Assembly (NCBI GenBank): GCA_945878355.1
Contig: CAMCTC010000038.1
Location: 1 to 39,801, forward strand
Origin: Bordetella parapertussis
GTDB lineage: Bacteria > Pseudomonadota > Gammaproteobacteria > Burkholderiales > Burkholderiaceae_C
DNA: 39,801 bases
Direction: 5' to 3'
Below the pieces are notes generated by a model, which saw only the letters and a program-made list of their open reading frames with translations, was not told where the DNA came from and did not search any database. This document shows, in pieces, positions 8,623 to 16,067 of the stretch (positions are counted from its first letter, which is position 1; every line of letters starts with the position of its first letter). The position numbers and the translations under genes were made by a program.

Positions 8623-9030
8623 TCAAGCCAGGAATTGCGCCGGACTCAGGATGGGCAGGTTGTGAAAAGGGTGCAGCGCCAAAAGGTCCAGGTCGCCGGT
8701 GATGAGCGCCTTCGCGCCGCCGCCGAGCGCCACGTCCAGGAACTTGTCGTCCCTGGGGTCTCGGCAGGCCTGAAAGCGCTGGTTGATTTTTATCAAGCGC
8801 GAGACGCCGCCGAGCAGTCGCAAGAATTGCTGCCGGTCCTCACGCGAGACATAGCGATCGAGATGCGGCCGCGCCAAGACCTCGACCAGTTCGCCCATGG
8901 TCTCTTCAGACACCAGCAGCAAGCCGCCCAGCAGTGCGCGGTCCACTACGCTTGCTGAGGTGCCGCCGGGTGCAAGCAGGCGACTGACCAGAACATTGCT
9001 GTCAAGGACCCAGAGCGCCGGCTCATGCAT
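8623..9030 (-). CDS. PIN-domain toxin of a type II toxin-antitoxin pair
   Basis: The 135-residue PIN-like ribonuclease has the acidic metal-binding residues in order: D10 in WVLDSNVLVSRLL, a glutamate in SEETMGELVEVL, and D residues in CRDPRDDKFLDVALGG and LITGDLDLL. It belongs to the subgroup annotated as putative toxin-antitoxin system toxin component, PIN family, with the C-terminal NLPILSPAQFL motif. Expected action is cleavage of RNA when the antitoxin is lost. The start ATG at 9030 overlaps the antitoxin gene by 8 bp, so translation is coupled. Confidence 0.9.
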   Translation of the reverse strand: MHEPALWVLDSNVLVSRLLAPGGTSASVVDRALLGGLLLVSEETMGELVEVLARPHLDRYVSREDRQQFLRLLGGVSRLIKINQRFQACRDPRDDKFLDVALGGGAKALITGDLDLLALHPFHNLPILSPAQFLA

Positions 9031-9271
9031 CGACCAGCAACTTCTTGAGCTTGACCTCGGTGAGGCCAGCCTTCTTGGCGGATTGACCTACAGCGTCGCA
9101 AAAGCGCTGAAACTCCGCGACGTTCAGCCTGGTGAGACGCTCGTATTCGGACACCGACAGCACGACCGCAACGTCTCTCTTTTGGCGCTGGATCATCACT
9201 GGCTCGCGCACACAGGCATCGAGGACTCCGGCCAGAGATTGCTTGGCCTCGGTTGCACTGAATGTTCGCAT
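9023..9271 (-). CDS. Phd/YefM-type antitoxin
   Basis: The 82-residue product has the Phd/YefM DNA-binding N-terminus (MRTFSATEAKQSLAGVLDAC, then EPVMIQRQKRDVAVVLSVSEYERL) and a lysine-rich C-terminal tail that would contact the toxin. The ATG at 9271 is preceded by AGGA with seven bases between; the TTG one codon upstream is unlikely. It would neutralise the PIN toxin encoded downstream and repress its own promoter at the TGTACA pair 16 bp upstream. Confidence 0.9.
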   Translation of the reverse strand: MRTFSATEAKQSLAGVLDACVREPVMIQRQKRDVAVVLSVSEYERLTRLNVAEFQRFCDAVGQSAKKAGLTEVKLKKLLVDA

Positions 9272-9286
9272 CAAGCATTCCTTTTA

Positions 9287-9312
9287 TGTACAAAATGTAC
9301 AACAAAATTATA
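9287..9312 (-). promoter_or_regulatory. Promoter -10 and candidate autoregulatory operator of the toxin-antitoxin operon
   Basis: On the minus strand a consensus TATAAT lies at 9312-9307. Just downstream are two copies of TGTACA (9296-9301 and 9287-9292) separated by AAA, which together form a 15-bp inverted repeat. The repeat sits between the -10 box and the antitoxin ATG, as expected for the operator of a Phd-type autorepressor. No convincing -35 box was found. Confidence 0.65.
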
Positions 9313-9421
9313 GTGCACGTCATGCGACCGAAGCGCCGGTCGGCTGGTTTCGGCGTGGGACTGGCCCGCGCGCACTGGGACTGTGCGATGCAGCCTTCTG
9401 CCGACACAGCGGGTTTTCACC

Positions 9422-9444
9422 CCAGCCATGGCCGCGATGGCTGG
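9422..9444 (+). other. Stem-loop in the leader of the selenoprotein operon
   Basis: CCAGCCAT (9422-9429) pairs with ATGGCTGG (9437-9444) around a 7-base loop. A T6 run follows at 9459-9464. The 244-bp gap between the antitoxin and the thioredoxin-like gene holds this structure and the toxin-antitoxin promoter; no small open frame in it looks coding. The hairpin could be an upstream terminator or a leader element. The 14-base gap to the T-run makes a classical intrinsic terminator unlikely. Confidence 0.35.
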
Positions 9445-9518
9445 CATCATGGCGGTGCTTTTTTCTATCCACCGAACAGCCCCTTCGCAGCGAACGGGGC
9501 ACCTGCCTGGGAGACCCC

Positions 9519-10988
9519 ATGTCTGCGCTTGAGGTGTCATGGCCCGCCGATGGTTTGATCGCGGTGGTCAAACGAGATTGCCCGACCTGTGAACTCACCG
9601 TGCCGGTGTTGGCGCAATTGGCGCAATTGGCGCAATCGGCCGCGCAAGGCGGGCTGACGGTCTATACCCAGGACGACCCCGGTTTTCCTGAGTCGATCTC
9701 GGGGCGGGTGGACGATACCGACCTGAGCGTTTCGCATCGCCTGGGCATCGAGATCGTCCCGACCTTGATTCGTCGCGTCGCCGGCCAGGAAGTCTCGCGC
9801 ACTTATGGCTGGGACCGTGCCGAATGGGAGCGCGTCAGCGGTGTGCAAAGCCTCGGTGCTGGCTTGCCTGCGATGAGGCCCGGATGCGGCGCGATGAATC
9901 TGGAGCCTGGCGCCCGGGAAGACTTGCTGATCCGTTTCGGCGAGACCGGTTTGACAGCCCGCAGCGTGGCATTTGGCGACGATGAGGACGAGATCGAAGC
10001 GATCTACGAACGCGGTTGGTCCGATGGCCTGCCCGTGGTGCCGCCGACGCAAAAGCGCGTGATGCGCATGCTGGCGGGAACGACCCGGGATCCGCAGGAA
10101 GTGCTGGGTCTGTGCCCGCCAAATCTGGTGCCGCTGACGATAGAAAAAGTCGCGATCAACGCGGTGATGGCGGGCTGCAAGCCCGAGTATCTGCGGGTGG
10201 TGCTGGCCGCGGTTGAGGCCGCGCTCGACCCGGCTTTTGCGATGCATGGCGTGCTCGCCACCACGATGTTCGTCAGCCCGGTACTGGTCGTCAACGGTCC
10301 GATCCGGCGCCAGATCTCGATGAACGCACGCGGCAATGCGCTGGGCCAAGGCAACCGGGCCAATGCCACGATCGGCCGCGCGCTGCAACTCGTGATCCGC
10401 AATGTCGGCGGCGGGCGCCCGCAAGAGGTCGACCGCGCCACGCTGGGCAATCCCGGCAAATACACCTACTGCTTCGCCGAGGACGAGGAGGGTTCGTGCT
10501 GGGAGCCCTTGTCCTGCGATTTCGGTGTTGCGCGGGGCGTGTCGGCGGTGACGGTGTTCGCAGGCTTCGGACTTCAAGGCATCGTCGACCAGAAGTCCAG
10601 AACGCCGCAGAGCCTGGCCCGCAGCATGGCCGAATCGCTCAAAGCCGTCCACAGCGTCAAGCTCGCGCCGGCCTGCGACGCGATGATGGTGGTCTGCCCC
10701 GAGCATGAGCGCACGTTTCGCCAGGCCGGTTGGAGCAAGGCGCGGCTGCTCGAGGAGCTGCGCGAGCTGTGCGAGATTCCCGGCGACGAGCTGGTCGTCG
10801 GCGCCAAGGGGATCGATGAAGGCTACCGCCCGTCTGAGGTGGGCAGCACACGCAACAAGTTTCGTCCGGGCGGGCTGTTGATCGTCCGCGCGGGAGGCGG
10901 TGCCGGCATGTTCTCCGGCATCATCGGTGGTTGGTCTGGTGGCGGATTCGCCGGATCGCTGCCTGTAACCAGAGAGGTGAAATCGTGA
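9519..10988 (+). CDS. Thioredoxin-like two-domain protein, partner of the UGSC selenoprotein
   Basis: The 489-residue product has an N-terminal thioredoxin-like domain of ~110 residues. Its CxxC site is C21-P-T-C24 (VVKRDCPTCELTVP), and the cis-Pro region is GIEIVPTLIRR. A larger uncharacterised domain follows, with strongly patterned motifs: ERGWSDGLPVVPPT, VAINAVMAGCKPEYL, LVVNGPIRR, GQGNRANATIGRALQL, TLGNPGKYTYCFAEDEE. I know this architecture as uncharacterised proteins encoded next to UGSC-family proteins. The CxxC suggests a thiol redox role, perhaps reducing the selenoprotein's Sec/Cys site. The ATG at 9519 fits the domain start; the open frame extends to 9132 through the toxin-antitoxin region and is not credible. 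The stop overlaps the next start (GTGA). Confidence 0.8.
   Translation: MSALEVSWPADGLIAVVKRDCPTCELTVPVLAQLAQLAQSAAQGGLTVYTQDDPGFPESISGRVDDTDLSVSHRLGIEIVPTLIRRVAGQEVSRTYGWDRAEWERVSGVQSLGAGLPAMRPGCGAMNLEPGAREDLLIRFGETGLTARSVAFGDDEDEIEAIYERGWSDGLPVVPPTQKRVMRMLAGTTRDPQEVLGLCPPNLVPLTIEKVAINAVMAGCKPEYLRVVLAAVEAALDPAFAMHGVLATTMFVSPVLVVNGPIRRQISMNARGNALGQGNRANATIGRALQLVIRNVGGGRPQEVDRATLGNPGKYTYCFAEDEEGSCWEPLSCDFGVARGVSAVTVFAGFGLQGIVDQKSRTPQSLARSMAESLKAVHSVKLAPACDAMMVVCPEHERTFRQAGWSKARLLEELRELCEIPGDELVVGAKGIDEGYRPSEVGSTRNKFRPGGLLIVRAGGGAGMFSGIIGGWSGGGFAGSLPVTREVKS
9611..9637 (+). repeat. Three tandem 9-bp units inside the thioredoxin-like domain
   Basis: GGCGCAATT is repeated twice, followed by GGCGCAATC, and encodes AQL-AQL-AQS in the helix after the CxxC site. 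Repeat-number changes would add or remove three residues without changing the frame. Confidence 0.8.
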
Positions 10989-11503
10989 GTCTCATCATGG
11001 ATCCGACGGCCGAACACAGCCCGTCGTCGCGCGCAAGGCTGGCTCGCCCCGAGCATCTGCACGGGCTGACCGTGGGTCTGCTCGATATTTCCAAGCCGCG
11101 AGGCAATGTGTTTCTTGACCGGGTCGACGTGCTGCTGACCCAGCGCGGCATCAAGGTCAAGCGCTACATGAAACCGACGGTCGCCAAGCCCGCGCCGCTG
11201 CTGCTGCGCCAGCAGATCGTCGGCGAAGTCCATGTCGTGATCGAAGGGCTGGCGGATTGAGGTTCGTGTACGTCGTGCTGTACGCATGACCTCGCGGATC
11301 TCGAGTCCAACGGCATTCCCTCGGTGGGTGTGGCCACCACCGAATTCATCGATGCTGCCGCTGTGCAGTCCAAGGCGCTCGGCACCGATCCGGCCTATGT
11401 GTTCGTCCCGCATCCGGTGCAAGACCGCAGCGACGACGAGATGAGGCAGATGGCCGACGACAACCTGGAGGCGATCCTCGCCTTGCTGGTGCGCAAAGCC
11501 TGA
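10985..11503 (+). CDS. UGSC-family selenoprotein (in-frame TGA read as selenocysteine)
   Basis: The reading frame starts at GTG 10985 (or ATG 10997) and continues through TGA at 11258-11260 to a TGA stop at 11501-11503, giving 172 residues if the first TGA is selenocysteine (Sec92). The residues around it are EGLAD-U-GSCTSCCTHD, exactly the U-G-S-C motif that names the family. The 80 codons after the TGA remain open and look like normal coding sequence (GIPSVGVATTEFIDAAAVQS, DPAYVFVPHPVQDRSDDEM). A hairpin fitting a bacterial SECIS begins 11 bases after the TGA. The N-terminal part (GLTVGLLDISKPRGNVFLDRV, a basic middle) matches the family. The function is unknown, and the Sec-x-x-Cys pair suggests redox chemistry. 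The GTGA overlap couples it to the thioredoxin-like gene. Ordinary gene finders would stop at residue 91. Confidence 0.9.
11258..11290 (+). promoter_or_regulatory. Bacterial SECIS element and its selenocysteine UGA
   Basis: The TGA (11258-11260) is followed after 11 bases by a stem GTCGTGC (11272-11278), loop TGTAC (11279-11283) and stem GCATGAC (11284-11290). This gives seven pairs, one of them G-U. The apical loop starts 18 bases after the UGA and has a G among its first two bases. Both properties agree with the published bacterial SECIS consensus (loop 16-37 nt from UGA, loop of 3-14 nt, an early loop G). An alternative fold pairs GTGTAC with GTACGC. SelB would bind here to recruit Sec-tRNA. 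Confidence 0.75.
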
Positions 11504-11530
11504 GCGCTTTGATTGGCGCATTGGCTCGAC

Positions 11531-11570
11531 AGCGCTGGCCCGGTCGCCTTGGCAATCCGGGCCAGTCGCT
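11531..11570 (+). terminator. Strong intercistronic hairpin after the selenoprotein gene
   Basis: AGCG plus CTGGCCCGG (11531-11543) pairs with CCGGGCCAG, a bulged T, and CGCT (11557-11570) around a 13-base loop. It stands 28 bp after the selenoprotein stop and 70 bp before the Bug receptor ATG. There is no T-run, so it may be an attenuating or 3'-protecting structure rather than a full terminator. Confidence 0.5.
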
Positions 11571-11640
11571 GCGGCAGCCTGGGCGACAGTTCGCTTGAAG
11601 CACGAGGGCGCGAGTGCCCAAGACCTCCCTGGAGACCTGT

Positions 11641-12621
11641 ATGCATTGTGTTTTTCGCCGAGTTCTGGCCGTCCTGCTGGCCTGCGCCGTCTTCGGCGCC
11701 ATCCCGACGCTGGCCGCTGCGCAAGCCTATCCCGGTCAGACCGTCACGCTGGTGGTTTCATCAGCAGCGGGCGGCATCGTCGACACGGTGGCCCGGTTGA
11801 TGGCGCCCGAGTTGAGCCGTAGCCTGAAAGTGGCGGTGGTGGTCGAAAACCGCGCCGGGGCCAGCGGTATCCTCGCCGCCTCGCATGTCGCCAAAGCGCC
11901 CAAGGACGGTTACACGGTGCTGTTCACCTACACCGCGCATGTGCAGACGCCGGCGCTGCGCAAGAACCTGCCGTTCGATGCGATCCGCGACTTCGCGCCG
12001 ATCTCGCACATCGCGCTGTCGGCCAATATCGTCGCGGTGCTGCCGGGGTTTCCGGCCAACACGCTGGACGAACTCGTCACCATGGTGCGTGCCAGCCCGG
12101 GCAAATATGCCTATGGCACCTTCGGCAATGCCACCAGTGCGCACATCGCGGGTGAACTGCTCAAGCGCGACGCCCGACTCGACATGGCCCACGTGCCCTA
12201 CAAAGGCGCCGCGCCGCTGCTGGTCGACCTGCTCGCAGGCCATGTGCCGATCGGCTTTGTCGACAGCGGCAGCTCGATGCCGCACCTGAAGGCCGGTCGC
12301 CTCAAGGCGCTGGTGATCAACGGCACCCGACGCTCAAGCCTGCTGCCCGCAGTGCCGACCTTTCTCGAAGCCGGCTACAAGGGTTTCGAGCCCTATGGCT
12401 GGATCGGCGCGCTGTTTCCCGCTGGTGTGCCCGCCGATCGCGTGACGCTGATGTCTAGCGAGATGGCCCGCATCGTCAAGACGCCGCAGATGCAGCAAAA
12501 GCTTCGCGACCTCAATCTCGAACCGCTGGGTTCCAACGCCAGCGACTTCGCGACGGTGTTGGCCAACGACCTGGTCTCCTGGAGCAGGTTGGTGACCGAG
12601 TTGGGCATCCACGAAGACTGA
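11641..12621 (+). CDS. Bug/TctC-family periplasmic solute receptor
   Basis: The 326-residue exported binding protein of the Bordetella-uptake-gene (TTT receptor) family has a signal peptide of about 31 residues (VLAVLLACAVFGAIPTLAAAQA). Mature-domain landmarks are YPGQTVTLVVSSAAGGIVDTVAR, VVVENRAGASGILAASHVAKAPKDGYT, DMAHVPYKGAAPLLVDLLAGHV and the GRLKALVINGTRRS strand. Ligands of the family are carboxylates or other small anions. No TctA/TctB membrane genes lie in the window, which is usual for the many orphan Bug genes of Burkholderiales. The ATG at 11641 has GGAG at good distance; an upstream GTG frame is less likely. It lies 41 bp before the acyl-CoA dehydrogenase, suggesting that it binds a precursor of that pathway or takes part in sensing it. 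Confidence 0.92.
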   Translation: MHCVFRRVLAVLLACAVFGAIPTLAAAQAYPGQTVTLVVSSAAGGIVDTVARLMAPELSRSLKVAVVVENRAGASGILAASHVAKAPKDGYTVLFTYTAHVQTPALRKNLPFDAIRDFAPISHIALSANIVAVLPGFPANTLDELVTMVRASPGKYAYGTFGNATSAHIAGELLKRDARLDMAHVPYKGAAPLLVDLLAGHVPIGFVDSGSSMPHLKAGRLKALVINGTRRSSLLPAVPTFLEAGYKGFEPYGWIGALFPAGVPADRVTLMSSEMARIVKTPQMQQKLRDLNLEPLGSNASDFATVLANDLVSWSRLVTELGIHED

Positions 12622-12661
12622 CCCATCATCAAGCTGAGCCCGACGAAGGCACTGAAACTCT

Positions 12662-13825
12662 ATGCAACTCACCGCTGAGCACATCGCGCTGCAGGACACG
12701 GTCAAGCAGTTCATCGCCAGGGAGATCACACCGAACATCGCAGCCTGGGAAAAGGCAGGTATTTTTCCAGCCCACGAGCTGTTCCGCGAGATGGGCAAGA
12801 TGGGCTTTCTGGGCGTGAACAAGCCGGTGCAGTACGGCGGCCAGGGCTTGGATCACTCGTATGAGATCGCCTATTGCGAGGCCATCGGCGGCATCGGCAC
12901 GCAAGGCGTCAGCATGGGCATCGCGGTGCAGACCGACATGGCGACGCCTGCACTCGCGCGCTTCGGCTCAGAGCAACTGTGCCAAGAATTCCTGGTGCCG
13001 GCCATCGCTGGGGAGCAGGTGGTCTCGATCGGTGTCTCGGAAGCCGGAGCCGGCTCTGACGTCGCTTCGGTGAAGACCCGGGCGCGCAAGGATGGCGATG
13101 ATTACCTGATCAGTGGCTCCAAGATGTGGATCACCAATGGCACCCAGGCCGATTGGGTGTGCCTGCTGGTCAACACATCGGATGACCCGCCGCACCGCAA
13201 CAAGTCATTGATCTGCGTGCCGCTGATGCAGGGCGGGCGGCGTGTGCCGGGCGTGAGCGTTCAGCGGATCGAGAAGATCGGAATGTGGTCTTCGGACACT
13301 GCGCAGATCTTCTTCGATGAGGTGCGCGTTCCGCAACGCTACCGGATCGGGGAGGAGGGCCAGGGCTTTGGCTACCAGATGATGCAGTTCCAGGAAGAGC
13401 GGCTGTCCGCCGCGGCCCGGCGCATCACCGCGCTGACCAACGTCATCGACGAGACCATCGACTACACGCGCAGCCGCATCGCTTTTGGTCGCCCCGTCCT
13501 CGACAACCAGGTGGTTCACTTTCGGTTGGCTGAACTCAAGACCGAGATCGAATGCCTGCGCTCGCTCGTCTATCGCGCCACCGATGTGCACATGGCCGGC
13601 GAAGACATGACCGAACTGGCGTCTATGGCCAAGCTCAAGGTCGGACGCCTGTGCCGCGAGGTCACCGACTCCTGCTTGCAGTACTGGGGCGGCATGGGAT
13701 TCACACTGGACAACTCCGTGTCGCGGGCATTTCGCGACCTGCGTCTGATCTCGATCGGCGGTGGCGCCGATGAGGTCATGCTGCAGATCATCTGCAAGCG
13801 CATGGGTATATTGCCCCGGCGCTGA
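12662..13825 (+). CDS. Acyl-CoA dehydrogenase, AtuD/citronellyl-CoA dehydrogenase-like
   Basis: The 387-residue FAD enzyme introduces a 2,3-double bond into an acyl-CoA. FAD/substrate motifs are IGVSEAGAGSDVASVKTRA, WITNGTQADW, and the C-terminal QYWGGMGFT. The whole N-terminal half (WEKAGIFPAHELFREMGKMG, MGIAVQTDMATPALARFGS) resembles AtuD of acyclic-terpene degradation as I remember it. The usual short/medium-chain catalytic Glu position in the YEGT motif is Gly here (SIGGGADEVML). An ERL motif with E246 lies where isovaleryl- and long-chain dehydrogenases hold their base, so a branched acyl substrate is plausible. It is followed by a CoA-transferase, as expected for CoA-ester catabolism. 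Confidence 0.9.
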   Translation: MQLTAEHIALQDTVKQFIAREITPNIAAWEKAGIFPAHELFREMGKMGFLGVNKPVQYGGQGLDHSYEIAYCEAIGGIGTQGVSMGIAVQTDMATPALARFGSEQLCQEFLVPAIAGEQVVSIGVSEAGAGSDVASVKTRARKDGDDYLISGSKMWITNGTQADWVCLLVNTSDDPPHRNKSLICVPLMQGGRRVPGVSVQRIEKIGMWSSDTAQIFFDEVRVPQRYRIGEEGQGFGYQMMQFQEERLSAAARRITALTNVIDETIDYTRSRIAFGRPVLDNQVVHFRLAELKTEIECLRSLVYRATDVHMAGEDMTELASMAKLKVGRLCREVTDSCLQYWGGMGFTLDNSVSRAFRDLRLISIGGGADEVMLQIICKRMGILPRR

Positions 13826-13942
13826 CGCGCTTGCTGGTATGCCCGGGCTGCATCGAAGCCCGATCCAGCCTATGATTTCCCTCCACCAGCGGTTGTCAAA
13901 TGGGACCCCGCGACGACCTTGAAGACGAAGAGACAAGCACCG

Positions 13943-15241
13943 ATGACGAATCCAAGCAAAGACACAACGACCCGGGCCTCGGCGCCCGCCTCTGGTGACC
14001 AACCGGTCGAAGTGACCGGCCCTCTGCAGGGTATTCGTATCCTCGACTTGTCACGGGTGCTCGCCGCGCCCTGGTGCGTTCAAAACCTGGGTGACCTCGG
14101 CGCCGATGTCATCAAGATCGAACGCCCGGGCCCTGGCGACGAGTCCAGGCACTGGGGCCCGCCCTGGCTCCCGGGCACCGATGGCCAAGCGTCCCGCGAG
14201 TCGGCGTATTTCATGTCGACGAACCGCAACAAGCGCTCGGCAGCGATCGATATGGCCAAGCCCGAAGGGCAGGCGATCATCCGCAGGCTGGCCGAGCAGG
14301 CTGACATCTGCATTGAAAACTTCAAGGTCGGCGACTTGGCCCGCTACGGGCTGGACTACGCCTCGCTGTCCAAGCTGAACCCGCGCCTGATTTACTGCTC
14401 GGTGACCGGTTTCGGGCAGGACGGACCTTGGGCCACGCGACCCGGTTATGACTACCTGTTCCAGGGCATGGGCGGCTTGATGAGCGTGACCGGTGAACGC
14501 GACGACCAGCCCGGCGGCGGGCCACAGCGATTCGGCGTGCCGATCGTCGACCTGTTCACCGGCATGTACGCCACGATCTCTATCCTGGCCGCGCTGCGGC
14601 ATCGCGATGTCAGCGGCGAAGGCCAGCGCATCGACGTCTCGCTGATGGGCGCGGTGCTGGCGATGAGCTCAGGTCAGCTCTCCAATTACATGATCGGCGG
14701 CAAGGTGCCGGGGCGCACCGGCAATGCGTCGCCCAACATCACGCCATACGGCGTCTATCCCTGCGCCGATGGCCTGTTCATCGTCGCCAGCGCCAACCAG
14801 ACCCAGTTCACCGCGCTGTGCAAGGCCTTGGGCCATCCTGAGTGGGGCGACGATCCGCGCTTCAAGGACAACGGCTCGCGGATGGCGCACCAGAGTGAGC
14901 TGCACGAGATGTTTTCCGAGATCCTGCGCAAGCGCAATCGGTCCGACTGGGAGTCGCTCTTCACCGAAGTTGGGGTTCCGGCAGGCCCGATCAACGACTA
15001 CGCGCAGGCGATGGCGCATCCGCAGGCGGTGCACTTGAACACCCGCTTGAGCCTGCCGCACGCCAGCGGTGTCGACGTTCCAGGCATCGCCAACCCGATG
15101 CGCTTCTCCAAGACGCCGGTCACCTACCGCCGCCCGCCACCGATGCTCGGGCAGCACACGCACGAAGTGCTGCAGGAGTTGGGCATGGACGAAGCGGCGA
15201 TCGCTGTACTGGCCCAGGCCGGCACCATCAAACTCGGTTGA
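13943..15241 (+). CDS. CaiB/BaiF family CoA-transferase lacking the usual catalytic Asp
   Basis: The 432-residue class III CoA-transferase has the standard landmarks: GIRILDLSRVLAAPWCVQNLGDLGADVIKIERPGPGD at the start, NRNKRSAAIDMAKPEGQAIIRRLAEQADICIENFKVGDLARYGL, LIYCSVTGFGQDGPWATRPGYDYLFQGMGGLMSVTGE, and NASPNITPYGVYPCADG. Members move CoA between acids, for example succinyl-CoA to an incoming acid. At the position where the family has the acylated Asp (GQ-x-VDVSLLD), this protein has IDVSLMGAVLAM, so Gly236 (codon 14648-14650) replaces Asp. Activity is therefore uncertain. The ATG at 13943 is chosen; a TTG at 13919 would add eight residues. Confidence 0.9.
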   Translation: MTNPSKDTTTRASAPASGDQPVEVTGPLQGIRILDLSRVLAAPWCVQNLGDLGADVIKIERPGPGDESRHWGPPWLPGTDGQASRESAYFMSTNRNKRSAAIDMAKPEGQAIIRRLAEQADICIENFKVGDLARYGLDYASLSKLNPRLIYCSVTGFGQDGPWATRPGYDYLFQGMGGLMSVTGERDDQPGGGPQRFGVPIVDLFTGMYATISILAALRHRDVSGEGQRIDVSLMGAVLAMSSGQLSNYMIGGKVPGRTGNASPNITPYGVYPCADGLFIVASANQTQFTALCKALGHPEWGDDPRFKDNGSRMAHQSELHEMFSEILRKRNRSDWESLFTEVGVPAGPINDYAQAMAHPQAVHLNTRLSLPHASGVDVPGIANPMRFSKTPVTYRRPPPMLGQHTHEVLQELGMDEAAIAVLAQAGTIKLG

Positions 15242-15275
15242 GCCAGCGCCTCGCTGAGGCAAGAAAGGCAACAAC

Positions 15276-16067
15276 ATGTCGGACTATCTTCGTCTGCGCC
15301 AGATCTGTCTGGCTGCGCCGCGATTGGCCCCGGTCATCGATGACCTGCAGGCGATCTTCAAGGTGGCGGTCTGCTTCCGCGACCCCAATGTCGCGCCCTA
15401 CGGTCTGGAGAACGCGCTGATTCCGATCGGCACCGGTTTCCTGGAGGTGGTGGCGCCTTTTCGCGACGACACCGCAGCCGGGCGCTTCATCGCGCGAACC
15501 CGCGGCCATGGCGGCTACATGGCGATCTTCCAGGCCAATGATCCGCGCCGGCGTCAAGCGGTGGCCGAGGCTATGGGCGTGCGCACGGCGCATGTGATCG
15601 AGCGCGACACCTACCAGAACGCGCAACTGCATCCGCGCGACTGCCGCGCCGCCTTCATCGAGTTCGGGCACAGCGCCGGCGGCGATGACCGGATGGGCAA
15701 CTGGTGGCCCGCCGGTCCGCACTGGCAGCCCTTCATCCGCAGCGAAGACACCCGTCGGATGCTGGGCATCGAGATGCAAAGCCCCGACCGTGAGGGGCTC
15801 GCCGCGCACTGGTCGCGCATTCTCGAGACGCCTTTGACGCGCGTCGGCGCCGACCCTGCGCTGGTCTTCGAAGACGGCACGATCTGTTTCGTCGAAGGCA
15901 AGACAGAGTGCCTGGGCGCGATCCGGGTCGAGGTCAGCGACAAGGCGGCGACGCTCGATCGCGCGGTGGCCTGCGGCTACCGCGTCGAGGACGACTCGTT
16001 TCACCTGGGCGGTGTGTATTTTCGTGTGCTGGACCAGACCCCGACATTGGAGACCCGATCATCATGA
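15276..16067 (+). CDS. VOC/glyoxalase-like family protein
   Basis: The 263-residue product has two beta-alpha-beta-beta-beta-like modules. The N-terminal half (LRLRQICLAAPRLAPVIDDLQAIF, LENALIPIGTGFLEVVAPF, GHGGYMAIFQANDPRRR) and the C-terminal part (HPRDCRAAFIEFGHS, LGGVYFRVLD) match the vicinal-oxygen-chelate pattern. Such proteins act as metal-dependent lyases, isomerases or dioxygenases. The ligands cannot be assigned with certainty; His and Glu in HPRD and EFGHS are candidates. Its stop overlaps the next start (ATGA), so it is tightly coupled to the SDR gene. Confidence 0.85.
   Translation: MSDYLRLRQICLAAPRLAPVIDDLQAIFKVAVCFRDPNVAPYGLENALIPIGTGFLEVVAPFRDDTAAGRFIARTRGHGGYMAIFQANDPRRRQAVAEAMGVRTAHVIERDTYQNAQLHPRDCRAAFIEFGHSAGGDDRMGNWWPAGPHWQPFIRSEDTRRMLGIEMQSPDREGLAAHWSRILETPLTRVGADPALVFEDGTICFVEGKTECLGAIRVEVSDKAATLDRAVACGYRVEDDSFHLGGVYFRVLDQTPTLETRSS

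Noticed and set aside
9422..9464. Classical Rho-independent terminator before the selenoprotein operon
   Set aside because: The T6 run is 14 bases beyond the stem, too far for a standard terminator.
9132..9518. N-terminal extension of the thioredoxin-like protein
   Set aside because: It reads through the antitoxin gene, the operator and the leader region. The ATG at 9519 starts at the domain.
10931..11260. A complete 109-aa protein ending at the TGA at 11258
   Set aside because: The Gly-Ser-Cys after the TGA, the 80 further in-frame codons and the SECIS-like hairpin argue for read-through as selenocysteine. The upstream start also overlaps the previous gene by 58 bp.
10985..11503. UGSC gene as a pseudogene with a nonsense mutation
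   Set aside because: The TGA is exactly at the family's Sec position, and the rest of the gene shows no other damage.
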